Shown: positions 54,658 through 64,000 of the stretch, piece after piece
Position numbering within the stretch: the first letter of the stretch is position 1
Layout: every line of letters starts with the position of its first letter
Source: CAZLKT01 sp964560205
GTDB taxonomy: Bacteria > Pseudomonadota > Alphaproteobacteria > Holosporales > Holosporaceae
Reading direction: 5' to 3'
Length of the DNA: 64,000 nt
Assembly: GCA_964560205.1 (NCBI GenBank)
Contig: CAZLKT010000003.1
Span: 1-64,000, forward strand
The notes under the pieces: model-generated
Database searches by the model: none
Told to the model about the DNA's origin: nothing
Seen by the model: only the letters and a program-made list of their open reading frames with translations
Program-made: the position numbers and the translations under genes

Positions 54658-57483
54658 TTAAAAAGCCTTGGGGATAAAGCGTGACTTAGATTTCTTACCT
54701 CTAAACTCCCTCATCTCACGAGCTGTTGCCCCAAATCGTGATACTTTTTTCTTCTCTTGTTGCATTTTTTTGCTCTTTTTATCAAGAGGCCCGGTCGGAG
54801 GAGTGAGTATATTCTCAGGTGAAGATGCCAAAGATGACGGTGGCAAAGCTGCTCTCCTCTTTTCTTCCTCCTCGGAAGTCCCCTCCATAACCCCTTGAAA
54901 AATATTGTCATATACTTTCATTGAAGACGCAAAATCAGCATCCGATGACGACAGTTTTTCCAAAATATTTTTCTGTGTCTTGCTTAATGCTTCATACTGT
55001 CCACGCATTTTCTTCCTTATTTCGCCTCGCTCTGCTTCTGGAACTGAAAGCATAATTGCATGGCCCACATTCCTTCCAGCCTCTCTTTGTTCCCTATCCC
55101 CACGCAATGCCACAAGGGGATCTTGCGTAAATGCACGAAGCTCAGCCATGCTTTTCTTCATGGTCTCCTCTAAATGTCCCATGACTTGTTTCATCACCAT
55201 ACTCTCGTCTTTCCCTTGTTTATTTTTGGTGTTATTTTTTTCTAGACCTTCTTTCATCATAGCGTAGTATTGCACGATACCTGTAAGATCCATAATAACC
55301 TTCGACAAATGTTTCTGCACGTGATCTTCTTTTTGTTGGGGAGAGGCTTGGGCAAGGGTTTTCTTAAGCTCTCTTTCTTGTATTGCATGCACGAACTTTT
55401 CAAATTCTTGCTGTTCCTCAAAGGTACGAGGAGGATTTTTCTTCTTTTGCATATAATATTCTTTTTCTTCTGGGGTCATGACCGAACAAAAACTCTCTTC
55501 CCTTTTTCGCGCATACTCCATCATACCTTCTTCATACAATTTTCCTGCTTTTTGAAGCTCAAAGGTCGATGCAGATGGCTTATGAAGAATAGCAAGGAGC
55601 TCTTGTTTCTTCTCAGAGGACAAAGCATCCACCCATTCAGCCTGTGTTGGAGCCTTTTTGGCACGCACACGCTCCATGGCTTCTTCAGAAAAAGGAGAGC
55701 TCTTTTTTGCTTTATATCTTTGTTGCAGCCCTTGCATAAAGATCATAAACTTCTGTCGCTCTTCGCCAGAAATGGAAGGATTTCTCGTCCAATTCTCATA
55801 TTGTTTTCTTTCTTGTGGGGTCATCAGCGCATACATTTCTTCTTGTACTTTTTGAGCATAAGGCACGCTAGCCTCTTGATATAACAGCCCGGCTTCTATG
55901 AGCTCTTGTGAAGACGGAGACGGCTTGCTCAACACATCCAAAAACTTTTCTTTCTTTTCAGGCGAAAGGAAATCAAGAACTTCTTCTTCCATGGGAGACG
56001 TTTTATCTCGAAGTGCATTCATGATGATCAAGCCATTTTTTCTTTTCACCGAATTCTGGAATAATTTCCCTATTTCTAATTCCTCTGCCTGAGAGTGTGT
56101 ATCCTTGTTTTGAAAGGCCAGAATTTTCGGCAAATCCTCTGGGAGAACCGCCTGCCGTGTTCTTGCCTCCCCATCTTCATAAGCAGTAAAATTGGCGACA
56201 TGACGTGCAACTTGCAAAAAATTTAAATTTTCTTGAAGCTTTCGATCTATTGTCTGAAAGTTCTCTTTTTCTTGTGGAGAAAGCTTTTGCCCGTTATTAA
56301 TTTTATCTCGCAAAAGAATATAATTTTTCTTGTCTTCCTCTGAAAGCGTTGGCATGGCAGTTTTTATTGCTACCATCTCAGGAGAAATAGATGTGTTCAA
56401 AATCATTTGAGCAATAGAAGACAAAAACATCTTTCCAGGAAAAGCAAACCCCAGAGCTGTTCCTGCTGTTTCTACAACAACACCCGGCAGGACAGAGAAA
56501 AAGAGGTTTTTTGTTTTTGTCCACAAAGAATCATCCGCTGACATTGCATCGTAAGCATGATATAAAGTGCTCACAAGGGGAAGCATTGTAACAGCCGCAT
56601 CGCCAGACAAATATAACATACTCCCACACGCAAATATCATTTTACCTGCTTCTCTCAAGATATTCTTCCAAGATGCCCCCTTCTGCGTACCTCCTGGAAT
56701 GAACATATCTGAATGGATGTATGCCGTATACGCATTACTAATCTTTCCTTCGGCCAGGCCAGACTTATATCCATAATACAACCCGGCAACCCCCCCAATT
56801 TTTGCAAGAGATTTTCCCCATTCTATTGCCGTATCTTTCCATGTTTTCTTGTGTCTCCGAGAGGGAGAAAAAACTTTAGACCATATAGCATCCGTCATAG
56901 ACAAGGTTGAAGAAACATCTAAAATAGGTGAGGTGCCAAGCATGCCATATCCAAGTGCTGTGACCCCTAGTTTTCCTCCTAATTTTGCCATGCGCTTTAT
57001 AACGCCATCACTTTTATAAGTTTGAAAGAAATCTATCCCCCTCGCCAAGCCGTACGTCCGGGTTAAATAGAAGAGATCTGCTCCATAAGGGGAGAATTGG
57101 GATGCCATGAGTGCTGCCCCACCCAAAGCTGACAGACGAATGCTTGTCCTATTAAGAGAGCTGCTGGCGGGAGCAATATCTTTTATGAGGCTTTCAACAG
57201 TGTCTTTTCCCAGCATACCACTATAGGCAAGAAGACTAGACCTCCCAAAAAAGCCCTCTGCCTTCCTGGGATCTGTAGAAATACTGAGGATATATTTCAT
57301 AGTACTATAAACTTTATTTAACTCAGGGACCTGAGAGAAAGCAAGTCTTGCCTGAAAAAGCGCATCATCCACACTACTCAAGAATGATCCCGAAGGCTGA
57401 GAGGATGGTTTCTTTGATTGAACGACAACAGCTTCTCCGGAAACACAGAAAAGCACCACAAGCAACACCCAACTTTTTTTCAT
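54658..57483 (-). CDS. Large secreted protein with hydrophobic N-terminal half and helical repeats, unknown
   Basis: Unrecognised, 941 residues from ATG 57483. Signal peptide KKSWVLLVVLFCVSGEAVVV. Residues about 100-370 hold several Gly/Ala/Leu-rich hydrophobic stretches (IRLSALGGAALMAS, LGVTALGYGMLG, IGGVAGLYYGYKSG, LFFSVLPGVVVETAGTALGF) that may enter a membrane. Residues about 385-750 are helical, with two copies of a roughly 110-residue unit: FLDVLSKPSPSSQEL with YALMTPQERKQY, and LLAILHKPSASTFEL with CSVMTPEEKEYY. The C terminus is Lys/Arg-rich. A good promoter lies at 57522-57551. Immediately downstream of pnp on the same strand but with its own promoter. Pore, adhesin or effector are all possible; none is shown. 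Confidence 0.72.
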   Translation of the reverse strand: MKKSWVLLVVLFCVSGEAVVVQSKKPSSQPSGSFLSSVDDALFQARLAFSQVPELNKVYSTMKYILSISTDPRKAEGFFGRSSLLAYSGMLGKDTVESLIKDIAPASSSLNRTSIRLSALGGAALMASQFSPYGADLFYLTRTYGLARGIDFFQTYKSDGVIKRMAKLGGKLGVTALGYGMLGTSPILDVSSTLSMTDAIWSKVFSPSRRHKKTWKDTAIEWGKSLAKIGGVAGLYYGYKSGLAEGKISNAYTAYIHSDMFIPGGTQKGASWKNILREAGKMIFACGSMLYLSGDAAVTMLPLVSTLYHAYDAMSADDSLWTKTKNLFFSVLPGVVVETAGTALGFAFPGKMFLSSIAQMILNTSISPEMVAIKTAMPTLSEEDKKNYILLRDKINNGQKLSPQEKENFQTIDRKLQENLNFLQVARHVANFTAYEDGEARTRQAVLPEDLPKILAFQNKDTHSQAEELEIGKLFQNSVKRKNGLIIMNALRDKTSPMEEEVLDFLSPEKKEKFLDVLSKPSPSSQELIEAGLLYQEASVPYAQKVQEEMYALMTPQERKQYENWTRNPSISGEERQKFMIFMQGLQQRYKAKKSSPFSEEAMERVRAKKAPTQAEWVDALSSEKKQELLAILHKPSASTFELQKAGKLYEEGMMEYARKREESFCSVMTPEEKEYYMQKKKNPPRTFEEQQEFEKFVHAIQERELKKTLAQASPQQKEDHVQKHLSKVIMDLTGIVQYYAMMKEGLEKNNTKNKQGKDESMVMKQVMGHLEETMKKSMAELRAFTQDPLVALRGDREQREAGRNVGHAIMLSVPEAERGEIRKKMRGQYEALSKTQKNILEKLSSSDADFASSMKVYDNIFQGVMEGTSEEEEKRRAALPPSSLASSPENILTPPTGPLDKKSKKMQQEKKKVSRFGATAREMREFRGKKSKSRFIPKAF

Positions 57484-57521
57484 ATGCATACCGTTTACTT
57501 CTTAATAAAACCTTTCCGTCC

Positions 57522-57551
57522 ATTGTACGTTAAAATATATTAAAAAATCAA
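57522..57551 (-). promoter_or_regulatory. Promoter of the large secreted protein gene
   Basis: Minus strand TTGATT (57551-57546), 18 bp, TACAAT (57527-57522). Leader about 33 bases to ATG 57483. Confidence 0.5.
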
Positions 57552-57593
57552 TTATTTTGAACCCATTTTTTTGTTTTAAAACTTTTTTAATAT

Positions 57594-59666
57594 TTACAAT
57601 GCCTGGCGAATGCTAAGCTTCGTGCGCCCTTTGGGATCAAGACCAATGAATCGCACAAGAACTTTTTGGCCCACCGACAACTCTTGCTCCACGGACTCCA
57701 GACGCTGAACGGAGATTTCACTAATATGCACAAGCCCATCCTCTGAAAAACCAAAATTAATAAAGGCACCAAAGGGCATAATTTTTACAACAACCCCATC
57801 ATACACATCCCCCATAACAGGAGAACCTGTAAGCTTGTTCACATGATCCACAGCTTTTTTAGAAAGCTCTTTGTTGGGCGCCATAATGGTAACGGTGCCA
57901 TTTTCCGCCACATCGATTTTGCAAGAATAATCTTCGCACAATTGTTTGATATTTTTGCCGCCTGGGCCAATAAGATCGCGAATTTTTTCTTGGGGAATGC
58001 GAATGGTTTCCATGGAAGGCGCATAAGGGCTCATGGTGGCACGTTTTTTATTCACGCCTTGTTGCTCCATGCATTCCAAAATATGCAAACGTCCAACACG
58101 GGCTTGCTCCAAGATATGCTCCATAACCTCTGTTGGTAAAGCAGCAGTTTTAAGATCCATTTGAAGAGCAGTGATGCCTCGTTCTGTGCCGGCAATTTTG
58201 CAATCCATGTCCCCAATGGCATCCTCCAATCCTGAAAGATCCGAAAGAATGCTATAGTTATCCTTCATGTGAACCAACCCCATGGCAATACCCGCCACAG
58301 GTCGAGTGAGGGCAATGCCAGCATCCATAAGGGCAATGGACCCACCGCATACAGTGGCCATGGAAGAGGACCCATTAGATTCTGTAATATCTGAGAGCAC
58401 CCTTACCGTATAAGGAAGGTTTTTGGGAAGTACCACTTTCAGAGCGCGGCACGCAAGCCACCCATGCCCCATTTCTCGTCGCCCAGGCGCTCCTACACGT
58501 CCAACTTCCCCTACAGAAAATGGGGGGAAGTTATAGTGCAACAAAAATCCATCACGATAGCTTCCATTGAGGTTGTCCACAAGCTGTGCATCTTCCTTTC
58601 CACCAAGGGTAACACTGACAAGAGCCTGGGTTTCACCTCGTGTAAAAAGCGCACTTCCATGGGTGCGAGGAAGAAGGGCCGCCTCACAAGCAATGGGGCG
58701 AACCTCTTGATACTCTCTCCCATCCAAACGCCTTTTATTCTTGATAATGGATGAGCGAACAATATCCCTCCACGTGCTTTTAAAAATGGAAGAAATGGCA
58801 TGGGATGGGAATTTTTCTTCTTCCAGCTCTGCCATCACATGCTTTTTTAAATTTTTCAAATTTTCCTCTCGCAGAGAAGCATTTTTCTCACTGCAGAGAG
58901 TGGAAAGCCCAGCCGATGCCAGTTCCTTTACCCGGGCAAAGCACTCTTCATGGTCATATCCTACTGGCGCCTTCACCCATGTGGGCACATGAACCTTGTC
59001 TGCAAAGCTATTCATGAAATGAATCACGGACAAAATTTCTGTGGTGGCATACTTAAACGCCTCCATCATCACCAATTCGGACAGCTCGTTGGCTTCAGCC
59101 TCCACCATGATGACAGCATCCTCAGTAGCTGCAAAAACCATATCCAAATCTGTTTTTTGCGTGGGTGCTGGATTTACAAAAAACTCTCCATTTTCATACC
59201 CTAACCGCACAGCACCTAAGGTGCCCCGAATGGGAATACCTGACAAACGAAGAGCCGCTGCTGCCCCTATCATGGCAGCTATACTGGGATCCGCAGTGTT
59301 ATCATAGCTGAGCACCGTGCAACACACCTGCACCTCATGGGTAAAATCATGAAAAAACAATGGTCGAAGTCCACGATCAATGAAACGAGATGTCAGCACC
59401 TCTCCATCAGAAGGCTTGCTCTCTCTTTTCAAAAAGCCCCCAGGAATTTTCCCTGCTGCCGAAGCTTTTTCTTGATAATGCACAGAAAGAGGAAGGAAAT
59501 CCACACCCTCCATGGGCTCCTTCGACGCAGTCACAGTACACAAAACCATGGTCTCCTCATAGGCCACCATAACCGCAGCCAAAGCTTGCCGAGCAATCTT
59601 TCCTGTTTCCAAAGAAAGCTTCTTATTTCCCCACATCATCTCTTGACGATGAACACCACGCTGCAT
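57594..59666 (-). CDS. pnp: Polyribonucleotide nucleotidyltransferase (PNPase)
   Basis: Phosphorolytic 3' exonuclease and degradosome component, 690 residues. Two RNase PH domains (1-about 545; KIPGGFLKRE, SDGEVLTSRFIDRGLRPLF in the first, GTERGITALQMDLK and KRATMSPYAP in the second), then the KH domain with IRDLIGPGGKNIK and the S1 domain with GAFINFG. GGGAGAGG just before fixes ATG 59666. Last gene of rbfA-truB-rpsO-pnp. Confidence 0.98.
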   Translation of the reverse strand: MQRGVHRQEMMWGNKKLSLETGKIARQALAAVMVAYEETMVLCTVTASKEPMEGVDFLPLSVHYQEKASAAGKIPGGFLKRESKPSDGEVLTSRFIDRGLRPLFFHDFTHEVQVCCTVLSYDNTADPSIAAMIGAAAALRLSGIPIRGTLGAVRLGYENGEFFVNPAPTQKTDLDMVFAATEDAVIMVEAEANELSELVMMEAFKYATTEILSVIHFMNSFADKVHVPTWVKAPVGYDHEECFARVKELASAGLSTLCSEKNASLREENLKNLKKHVMAELEEEKFPSHAISSIFKSTWRDIVRSSIIKNKRRLDGREYQEVRPIACEAALLPRTHGSALFTRGETQALVSVTLGGKEDAQLVDNLNGSYRDGFLLHYNFPPFSVGEVGRVGAPGRREMGHGWLACRALKVVLPKNLPYTVRVLSDITESNGSSSMATVCGGSIALMDAGIALTRPVAGIAMGLVHMKDNYSILSDLSGLEDAIGDMDCKIAGTERGITALQMDLKTAALPTEVMEHILEQARVGRLHILECMEQQGVNKKRATMSPYAPSMETIRIPQEKIRDLIGPGGKNIKQLCEDYSCKIDVAENGTVTIMAPNKELSKKAVDHVNKLTGSPVMGDVYDGVVVKIMPFGAFINFGFSEDGLVHISEISVQRLESVEQELSVGQKVLVRFIGLDPKGRTKLSIRQAL

Positions 59667-59718
59667 ACGACCTCTCCCTTTCCTTTATATGTTTTCTATT
59701 CCTTCATAAAGCACATTC

Positions 59719-60012
59719 TTATCGACGCAAGCCCAAGGCTTTCGTAATGCGAACGTACCCCTCCGCATCTGTTCTTTTCAAATAAGCCAGCAAAGACCTC
59801 CGAGTATTCACATGTTTCAAAAGACCAACCTTACAATGAAGATCTTTTTTGTGGGTTTTGTTGTGCTCACTGATTCTCTGAATGCGCGATGTCAAAAGCG
59901 CAATCTGAACCTCTGGAGAACCAGTATCCCCAGCATTCCTCTGAAACATGGCGCAAATTTCCTTCGTGCATTGTGGCAACATCACAGTTGGTATGGTAGA
60001 AGCCGTTGTCAT
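59719..60012 (-). CDS. rpsO: 30S ribosomal protein S15
   Basis: 97 residues. Core [44 protein letters not shown] and [12 protein letters not shown] is standard. The ATG at 60012 has GAGGGAGGA upstream, so the N terminus is about eight residues longer than the usual 89. Precedes pnp as in most bacteria, where S15 represses its own mRNA. Confidence 0.97.
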   Translation of the reverse strand: MTTASTIPTVMLPQCTKEICAMFQRNAGDTGSPEVQIALLTSRIQRISEHNKTHKKDLHCKVGLLKHVNTRRSLLAYLKRTDAEGYVRITKALGLRR

Positions 60013-60040
60013 CTCATTCCTCCCTCTCTTTTATGTGTCA

Positions 60041-60931
60041 TCAATTATCTACAAAACATCGCGTAGGCCGAAGCTCTCCATGATGAAGGCGCCCAAGAGC
60101 CACGAGAACATCGTCCTCATAGCAGGCCACCGTATGTTCTTCCCCGTTCTCCGTATGCCACGGAAGGATTTGCCCATGATGCAGCTTTTTTCTCTGCTCC
60201 TCTGATAAAAAAACTTTCTTCACTGCACCAAGAACCTCTCCTGAGGACATAATGTAAGTCATTCTTTCTTTATGTTCTATTTTTTTAAAAAAATCCAGGG
60301 GGTAGGCCATATTTTCTGTAAATGGACCCACCTGGGTGCGGCGAAGCACCGTGATATGCCCCTCTGTTCCAAGGGTTTTTGCCATATCTCGCCCCAAACT
60401 ACGCACGTATGTCCCAGAACCACATGTCACAGAAAAACAGGCTCGCTCTGGATGTACCTCTAAAAGTTCCAGAGCATGAATGTGGGTCCTACGAGGAGAT
60501 ATGGAAAAGATCTCTCCTCGTCGAGCCCTTTTGTAGGCTGGAACTCCGGAAATTTTAAGAGCACTGTATACAGGGGGCGTTTGTTGAATCCACCCGAGAA
60601 AGGACGGCAAAATTCCTCGAATCTCCTCCTCAGAGGGGCGAACCGAAGACTCTCCGCAGGGCTCCCCCATGGCATCATCTGTGGTGGTGGACACACCCCA
60701 CTGCACTGTGAAGGTATATGTTTTAGGGTGCTCCAGCAAAAAGGGAATAAGAGATGTGGCCTTTCCAAGAGCAATGGGCAAAATACCTGTTGCCATGGGA
60801 TCCAGTGTGCCACCATGCCCTGCCTTCACAAGAAAACAACGCTTCACTCCATGGGTAATAAAGGCAGAAGAGACATCACGATCTTTGTCTACAATAACCC
60901 ACCCACATGGAGCACTCTGGGACAACATCAT
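60041..60931 (-). CDS. truB: tRNA pseudouridine(55) synthase TruB
   Basis: 296 residues. Catalytic Asp44 lies in GHGGTLDPMATG, and KTYTFTVQWGVSTTTDD, PPVYSALKISG and CGSGTYVRSLGRDMA are family blocks. C-terminal PUA-like part present. The ATG overlaps the rbfA stop as ATGA. Confidence 0.97.
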   Translation of the reverse strand: MMLSQSAPCGWVIVDKDRDVSSAFITHGVKRCFLVKAGHGGTLDPMATGILPIALGKATSLIPFLLEHPKTYTFTVQWGVSTTTDDAMGEPCGESSVRPSEEEIRGILPSFLGWIQQTPPVYSALKISGVPAYKRARRGEIFSISPRRTHIHALELLEVHPERACFSVTCGSGTYVRSLGRDMAKTLGTEGHITVLRRTQVGPFTENMAYPLDFFKKIEHKERMTYIMSSGEVLGAVKKVFLSEEQRKKLHHGQILPWHTENGEEHTVACYEDDVLVALGRLHHGELRPTRCFVDN

Positions 60932-61350
60932 GAATTCAGGTGGTCAGAGAGATGAGATCTCATTTCACTATCCTGTTGATAAAGAAGTGAAATTTCTTCA
61001 TCAATGCGAAAAAAGATATGGGGAATATATCGAAGAGAGAGAGCAGAAGAAAGCTCACGGCGAAGCTGGGGCGCCACCTGATCCTGGAGAGTCTTCATAA
61101 TATCTCGTATTTCCTGGGGTGATGGCTTGTGCTCTAAGGTGTCAAAAGAGGGGGGATGCAACAGCACCGTGGCCCTCCGCAAATCAGGGCTCATGAAAAC
61201 ATGCAAAATGGTCAAACGCACTTTATGGAGAGCTGGGATCCACTGCACCAAAGATGGCAAAAGCCCCGCCACGGCCCCACGCACTTCCCCACCTACACGC
61301 TCTTGCCGTTGGTTTTTCTGCTTTTTTTTCATAAAAGAGAGGTCGTCCAT
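60928..61350 (-). CDS. rbfA: 30S ribosome-binding factor RbfA
   Basis: 140 residues from ATG 61350, which lies 8 bases after GAGG; in-frame ATGs at 61368, 61356 and 61353 are alternatives. KH-like fold: RVGGEVRGAVAGLL, VFMSPDLRRATVLL and LRYIPHIFFRIDEE are recognisable. Helps late 30S maturation. infB and nusA, the usual upstream genes, are not present before rpsT. Confidence 0.92.
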   Translation of the reverse strand: MDDLSFMKKKQKNQRQERVGGEVRGAVAGLLPSLVQWIPALHKVRLTILHVFMSPDLRRATVLLHPPSFDTLEHKPSPQEIRDIMKTLQDQVAPQLRRELSSALSLRYIPHIFFRIDEEISLLYQQDSEMRSHLSDHLNS

Positions 61351-61493
61351 CATCATTACCTCTGGCACAAAACTCTACTGCCACCATTGTACCGCTTTTT
61401 TCCTTTCCACAAAAGAGCATGTCATGGGTCATCGCCCTGCTCTCTTCCACAAAAATTTTTTGAACAGTGGGGGTTTTTCGTGAAATAAGCGTT

Positions 61494-61522
61494 GATTCTT
61501 TCTTAACTTTGAGATAGAATCC
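61494..61522 (+). promoter_or_regulatory. Probable rpsT promoter
   Basis: TTGATT (61494-61499), 17 bp, TAGAAT (61517-61522), about 35 bases before the rpsT ATG. Confidence 0.5.
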
Positions 61523-61556
61523 CTCTCAGTGGTCCAAAGAACAAAGAGAAGATTAT

Positions 61557-61838
61557 ATGCCGTGGCATGCGTCTCCTAAGAAAAGTCTCCGCCAAGATGC
61601 CCGTCGTCGTGCGGTTCGGAAAAACAGGATGGGATTGGTGAGAGCGGCCGTGAAAAAGGCTCGCATCGCTTTGGAATCTCCCGAAAACTTTTCTAGCAAT
61701 GGCGTATCTCTGGTTCAAAATGCTCAAAGTGCTTTGGCAAAGGCTGCATCTCGCGGTGTTCTGCATAAAAAAACAGCTGCTCGACGCATTGGACGACTGA
61801 TGAAAAAATCTGGTAAGTTGCTTCAGAGTTCTCCGTAA
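61557..61838 (+). CDS. rpsT: 30S ribosomal protein S20
   Basis: 93 residues, strongly basic. KKSLRQDARRRAVRKNRMG at the start and ASRGVLHKKTAARRIGRLMKK at the end match S20. AGAGAAG precedes ATG 61557. Directly upstream of dnaA, the conserved alphaproteobacterial order near the origin. Confidence 0.95.
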   Translation: MPWHASPKKSLRQDARRRAVRKNRMGLVRAAVKKARIALESPENFSSNGVSLVQNAQSALAKAASRGVLHKKTAARRIGRLMKKSGKLLQSSP

Positions 61839-61915
61839 ATCATCTCCTTACAGTTTTATCTTTCAAGATCCACCCGGTGGATTTTCCGGTTACGTGATAC
61901 AACACTTTTTCATAC

Positions 61916-63331
61916 ATGGGGAAAGAGATGGCCTCTTCTACGCATTATTCCACTGTCGTTCCCAAAACCACGTTTATAGAAGAACCATGGCGTGGAGCCA
62001 TTCGGCGACGCTGGGGAGAGGGTATTTATAAAGATTGGTTCCAAACCTTGCGGTTTCTTCGCATTGATGATGTCTCTGCTTTTTTCTCCGTGCATTCCCA
62101 CTTTATTCGAGATTGGATAGAAACTCATTATATGGAAGGCCTGCGCACCATACTTTTAGCAGAATTCTCCGAGTGTGGGCATATTGTTCTGGAGGTGGAT
62201 CCTCTTAGCGGCGCCGAAGTCTCCTCGTCGTCCCCTGCATCTTTGTCAGAATCTTCTCCTGTTGGTACCCTTTTTTCGAAAGAACACGATGTGGAGAATA
62301 TTCCCACAATTCCTCTCAACCCCGACATGACCTTTGAGACGTTCATGGTAGGAAAGCCCAACGAGTTTGCCTATGCTGCGGCTCAGAGAGTGGCAGAATC
62401 ATCCGAAAGTATTTACAACCCTCTTTTCATCTACGGGCCTGTGGGCCATGGGAAAACGCATTTGCTTCATGCCATTGCTCATCAGCTTCTCCAACGCTCT
62501 CAAGGCACAAAAAACGTCATGTACATTTCTGCAGAGAAGTTCATGTACTATTTCATTAAGTCCCTCCGATACAAAAACGTTATGGCTTTTAAAGAACGTT
62601 TTCGCTCTGTGGATATTCTTCTCATTGATGACGTCCAATTCATAAGTGGGAAGGAATCCACCCAGGAAGAATTCTTTCATACGTTCAACGCATTGGTGGA
62701 GGAAAAGCGCCAGCTGGTGATTTCTGCGGATAAATCTCCCGCAGATTTAGATGGTCTGCAAGATCGCATGAGATCGCGCCTTGGATGGGGGCTTGTGGCG
62801 GACTTACATCCCTCCACCTACGAGCTGCGCCTCATGGTTTTACAAAATAAAGCAAAAAAACTTTCAGTGTCCTGCCCACCCGATGTGCTGGAATGGCTTG
62901 CAGGAAAAATTACCTCCAATATCAGAGAACTGGAAGGGGCCCTTGTTCGCGTTGCCGCCCATGCCTCCCTCGTGGGAAGAGACATCACCATTCCTATGAT
63001 ATCTGACGTTCTGAAAGATCTCGTGCGGGCACACACAAAAGAGTTGACCATTGCAGATATCCAGAAAAAAATTGCAGAGTATTACCAGATCCGCGTCTCA
63101 GATCTCTCCTCTGCCAAGAGGTCTCGATGTTTTGTCCGCCCCCGTCACATTGCAATGTTTTTGGCAAAAAATCTGACGCCCCACTCGTTTCCTGTCATTG
63201 GAAAAGCCTTTGGTGGACGAGATCACACAACAGTTATTCATGCCATCAATACTGTTTCTATTCTGCTGGAACGAGACAAAATCCTGCGAGAAGATGTTGC
63301 ACTCTTGCGCCAATCTTTAGAAAATGTTTAG
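61916..63331 (+). CDS. dnaA: Chromosomal replication initiator DnaA
   Basis: 471 residues (467 if the ATG at 61928, which has the better upstream GGGGAAAG, is used). Domain I about 1-95, short Ser-rich domain II (SSSSPASLSESS), AAA domain III with Walker A GPVGHGKTHLL and Walker B ILLIDDVQF, and DNA-binding domain IV with the signature FPVIGKAFGGRDHTTVIHA. No TTATCCACA boxes were found in the adjacent spacers, so the origin itself is probably outside. Confidence 0.98.
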   Translation: MGKEMASSTHYSTVVPKTTFIEEPWRGAIRRRWGEGIYKDWFQTLRFLRIDDVSAFFSVHSHFIRDWIETHYMEGLRTILLAEFSECGHIVLEVDPLSGAEVSSSSPASLSESSPVGTLFSKEHDVENIPTIPLNPDMTFETFMVGKPNEFAYAAAQRVAESSESIYNPLFIYGPVGHGKTHLLHAIAHQLLQRSQGTKNVMYISAEKFMYYFIKSLRYKNVMAFKERFRSVDILLIDDVQFISGKESTQEEFFHTFNALVEEKRQLVISADKSPADLDGLQDRMRSRLGWGLVADLHPSTYELRLMVLQNKAKKLSVSCPPDVLEWLAGKITSNIRELEGALVRVAAHASLVGRDITIPMISDVLKDLVRAHTKELTIADIQKKIAEYYQIRVSDLSSAKRSRCFVRPRHIAMFLAKNLTPHSFPVIGKAFGGRDHTTVIHAINTVSILLERDKILREDVALLRQSLENV

Positions 63332-63378
63332 AATTCAACACAGTGTTTCACAACTTTTAGGTAGTACCCCAGGTGACA

Positions 63379-64000
63379 ATGCATAACACAATGAAAGTTA
63401 CCATTAAACGACAAGCTTTCTTAGAGGCATTAGCCCATCAGCAAAACCTCATCGAACGACGCAGCACAAGCCCCATCCTGACCCATGTCCTTCTGGAATC
63501 TGATGGAGAGAAACTTTTCTTAAAAGGCACCGACCTCGAAATGAGTGTCGTGGAAAGCATTGCATGTGAAACAGCAGAACCCGGAAGCATCACCGTTTCT
63601 GTGCACACGTTATACGACATTATCCGAAAATTTTCGGGCATGGAGGATATTCACCTGTCTCAGAAAAATGACATGTTAAGCATCAAAAGTGGGCGAGCAG
63701 ACTTCTCTTTGCCCACCCTGCCCCCAGAAGAGTTTCCTGCCATTCACCCGGAGGACCTTCCTCACAAAATCATGCTTCCCGCTCAGACCTTCAAAGATCT
63801 TGTGGACAGAACCCGTTTTGCCATGTCCTCCGAAGAGGCTCGACAATCTCTGAATAGTATGTGCTTTCATGTGGAAGGACAACAATGGAGGGCCGTTGCA
63901 ACTGATGCTCATCGACTTGCCATGTCCTGGATTCTTTTTTCTGCTGAAGAACAAAGAGACTTTCCCACCATACTTGTGGGACGAAAGGCTATTCAGGAAA
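63379..64000 (+). CDS. dnaN: DNA polymerase III beta clamp, N-terminal part (cut by window end)
   Basis: 207 codons visible, no stop before the window end. KVTIKRQAFLEALAHQQNLI, RSTSPILTHVLLES, GTDLEMSV, DIIRKFSG and DAHRLAMS match the first one and a half beta-clamp domains. ATG 63379 with AGG 5 bases upstream is chosen; ATG 63391 is the alternative. Follows dnaA by 47 bp. Confidence 0.96.
   Translation, partial: MHNTMKVTIKRQAFLEALAHQQNLIERRSTSPILTHVLLESDGEKLFLKGTDLEMSVVESIACETAEPGSITVSVHTLYDIIRKFSGMEDIHLSQKNDMLSIKSGRADFSLPTLPPEEFPAIHPEDLPHKIMLPAQTFKDLVDRTRFAMSSEEARQSLNSMCFHVEGQQWRAVATDAHRLAMSWILFSAEEQRDFPTILVGRKAIQE

Noticed and set aside
1..64000. CRISPR arrays, rRNA genes, riboswitches, prophage genes
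   Set aside because: None seen; the regular repeats present all lie inside protein-coding frames.

Overview
The window is a scaffold piece from an alphaproteobacterium, ending at the rpsT-dnaA-dnaN block that flanks the replication origin in this class. Other alphaproteobacterial marks are gapR (DUF2312), purC next to bolA, an olsB-olsA-miaB run and a large MaeB malic enzyme. Tight gene overlaps, missing operon partners, an insertion-sequence scar and many signal-peptide-bearing repeat proteins suggest a reduced, host-associated lineage. Holosporales or a relative is my inference and was not tested. One run of 100 N at 12341-12440 shows this is a draft scaffold.

Layout. 1-3956: the end of a repeat protein, then obgE, lpdA and an alpha/beta hydrolase on the minus strand. 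4500-10458: ftsH, an MFS transporter, thrS and infC on the plus strand. 10459-15885: an accessory block with an IS630 transposase scar where rpmI-rplT would be expected, a secreted repeat protein, and a giant repeat protein broken by the gap. 16063-22187: tRNA-Leu, gatCAB, clpB. 22180-29560 (minus): miaB, olsA, olsB, fabG, dnaJ, rplQ, rpoA, rpsK, rpsM. 29719-32843: gapR, rpmB, ftsK. 32988-38754: a small secreted protein, cysS, purC-like, bolA, prs-like and a secreted Cys-rich protein. 38972-42662: hisS, then the dTMP module dcd-thyA-folA and a small ORF. 42707-49199 (minus): mutS, mgtE, maeB, HIT. 49343-57483 (minus): a second accessory block with three more secreted repeat proteins, dciA-like, marC and a 941-residue secreted helical-repeat protein. 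57594-61350 (minus): rbfA-truB-rpsO-pnp. 61557-64000: rpsT, dnaA, dnaN (cut by the window end).

How the parts work together. Most of the core is translation (thrS, cysS, hisS, gatCAB, infC, ribosomal proteins, rbfA, truB, miaB, tRNA-Leu), quality control (ftsH, clpB, dnaJ), replication and division (dnaA, dnaN, gapR, ftsK, mutS, dciA-like), membrane lipid (fabG, olsB, olsA) and thymidylate supply (dcd, thyA, folA).

The most unusual content is two sets of unrecognised proteins. Set 1 has four secreted proteins (10782, 49343, 50829, 53436) built from two or three copies of a roughly 60-residue module. Set 2 is made of proteins with a hydrophobic hairpin near the N terminus followed by helical repeats or charged linkers (1-790, 12000-15885, 37534, 54658). 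Some of these have near-consensus promoters and recent internal duplications. I see them as candidate surface or host-directed proteins; no function is shown by the sequence.
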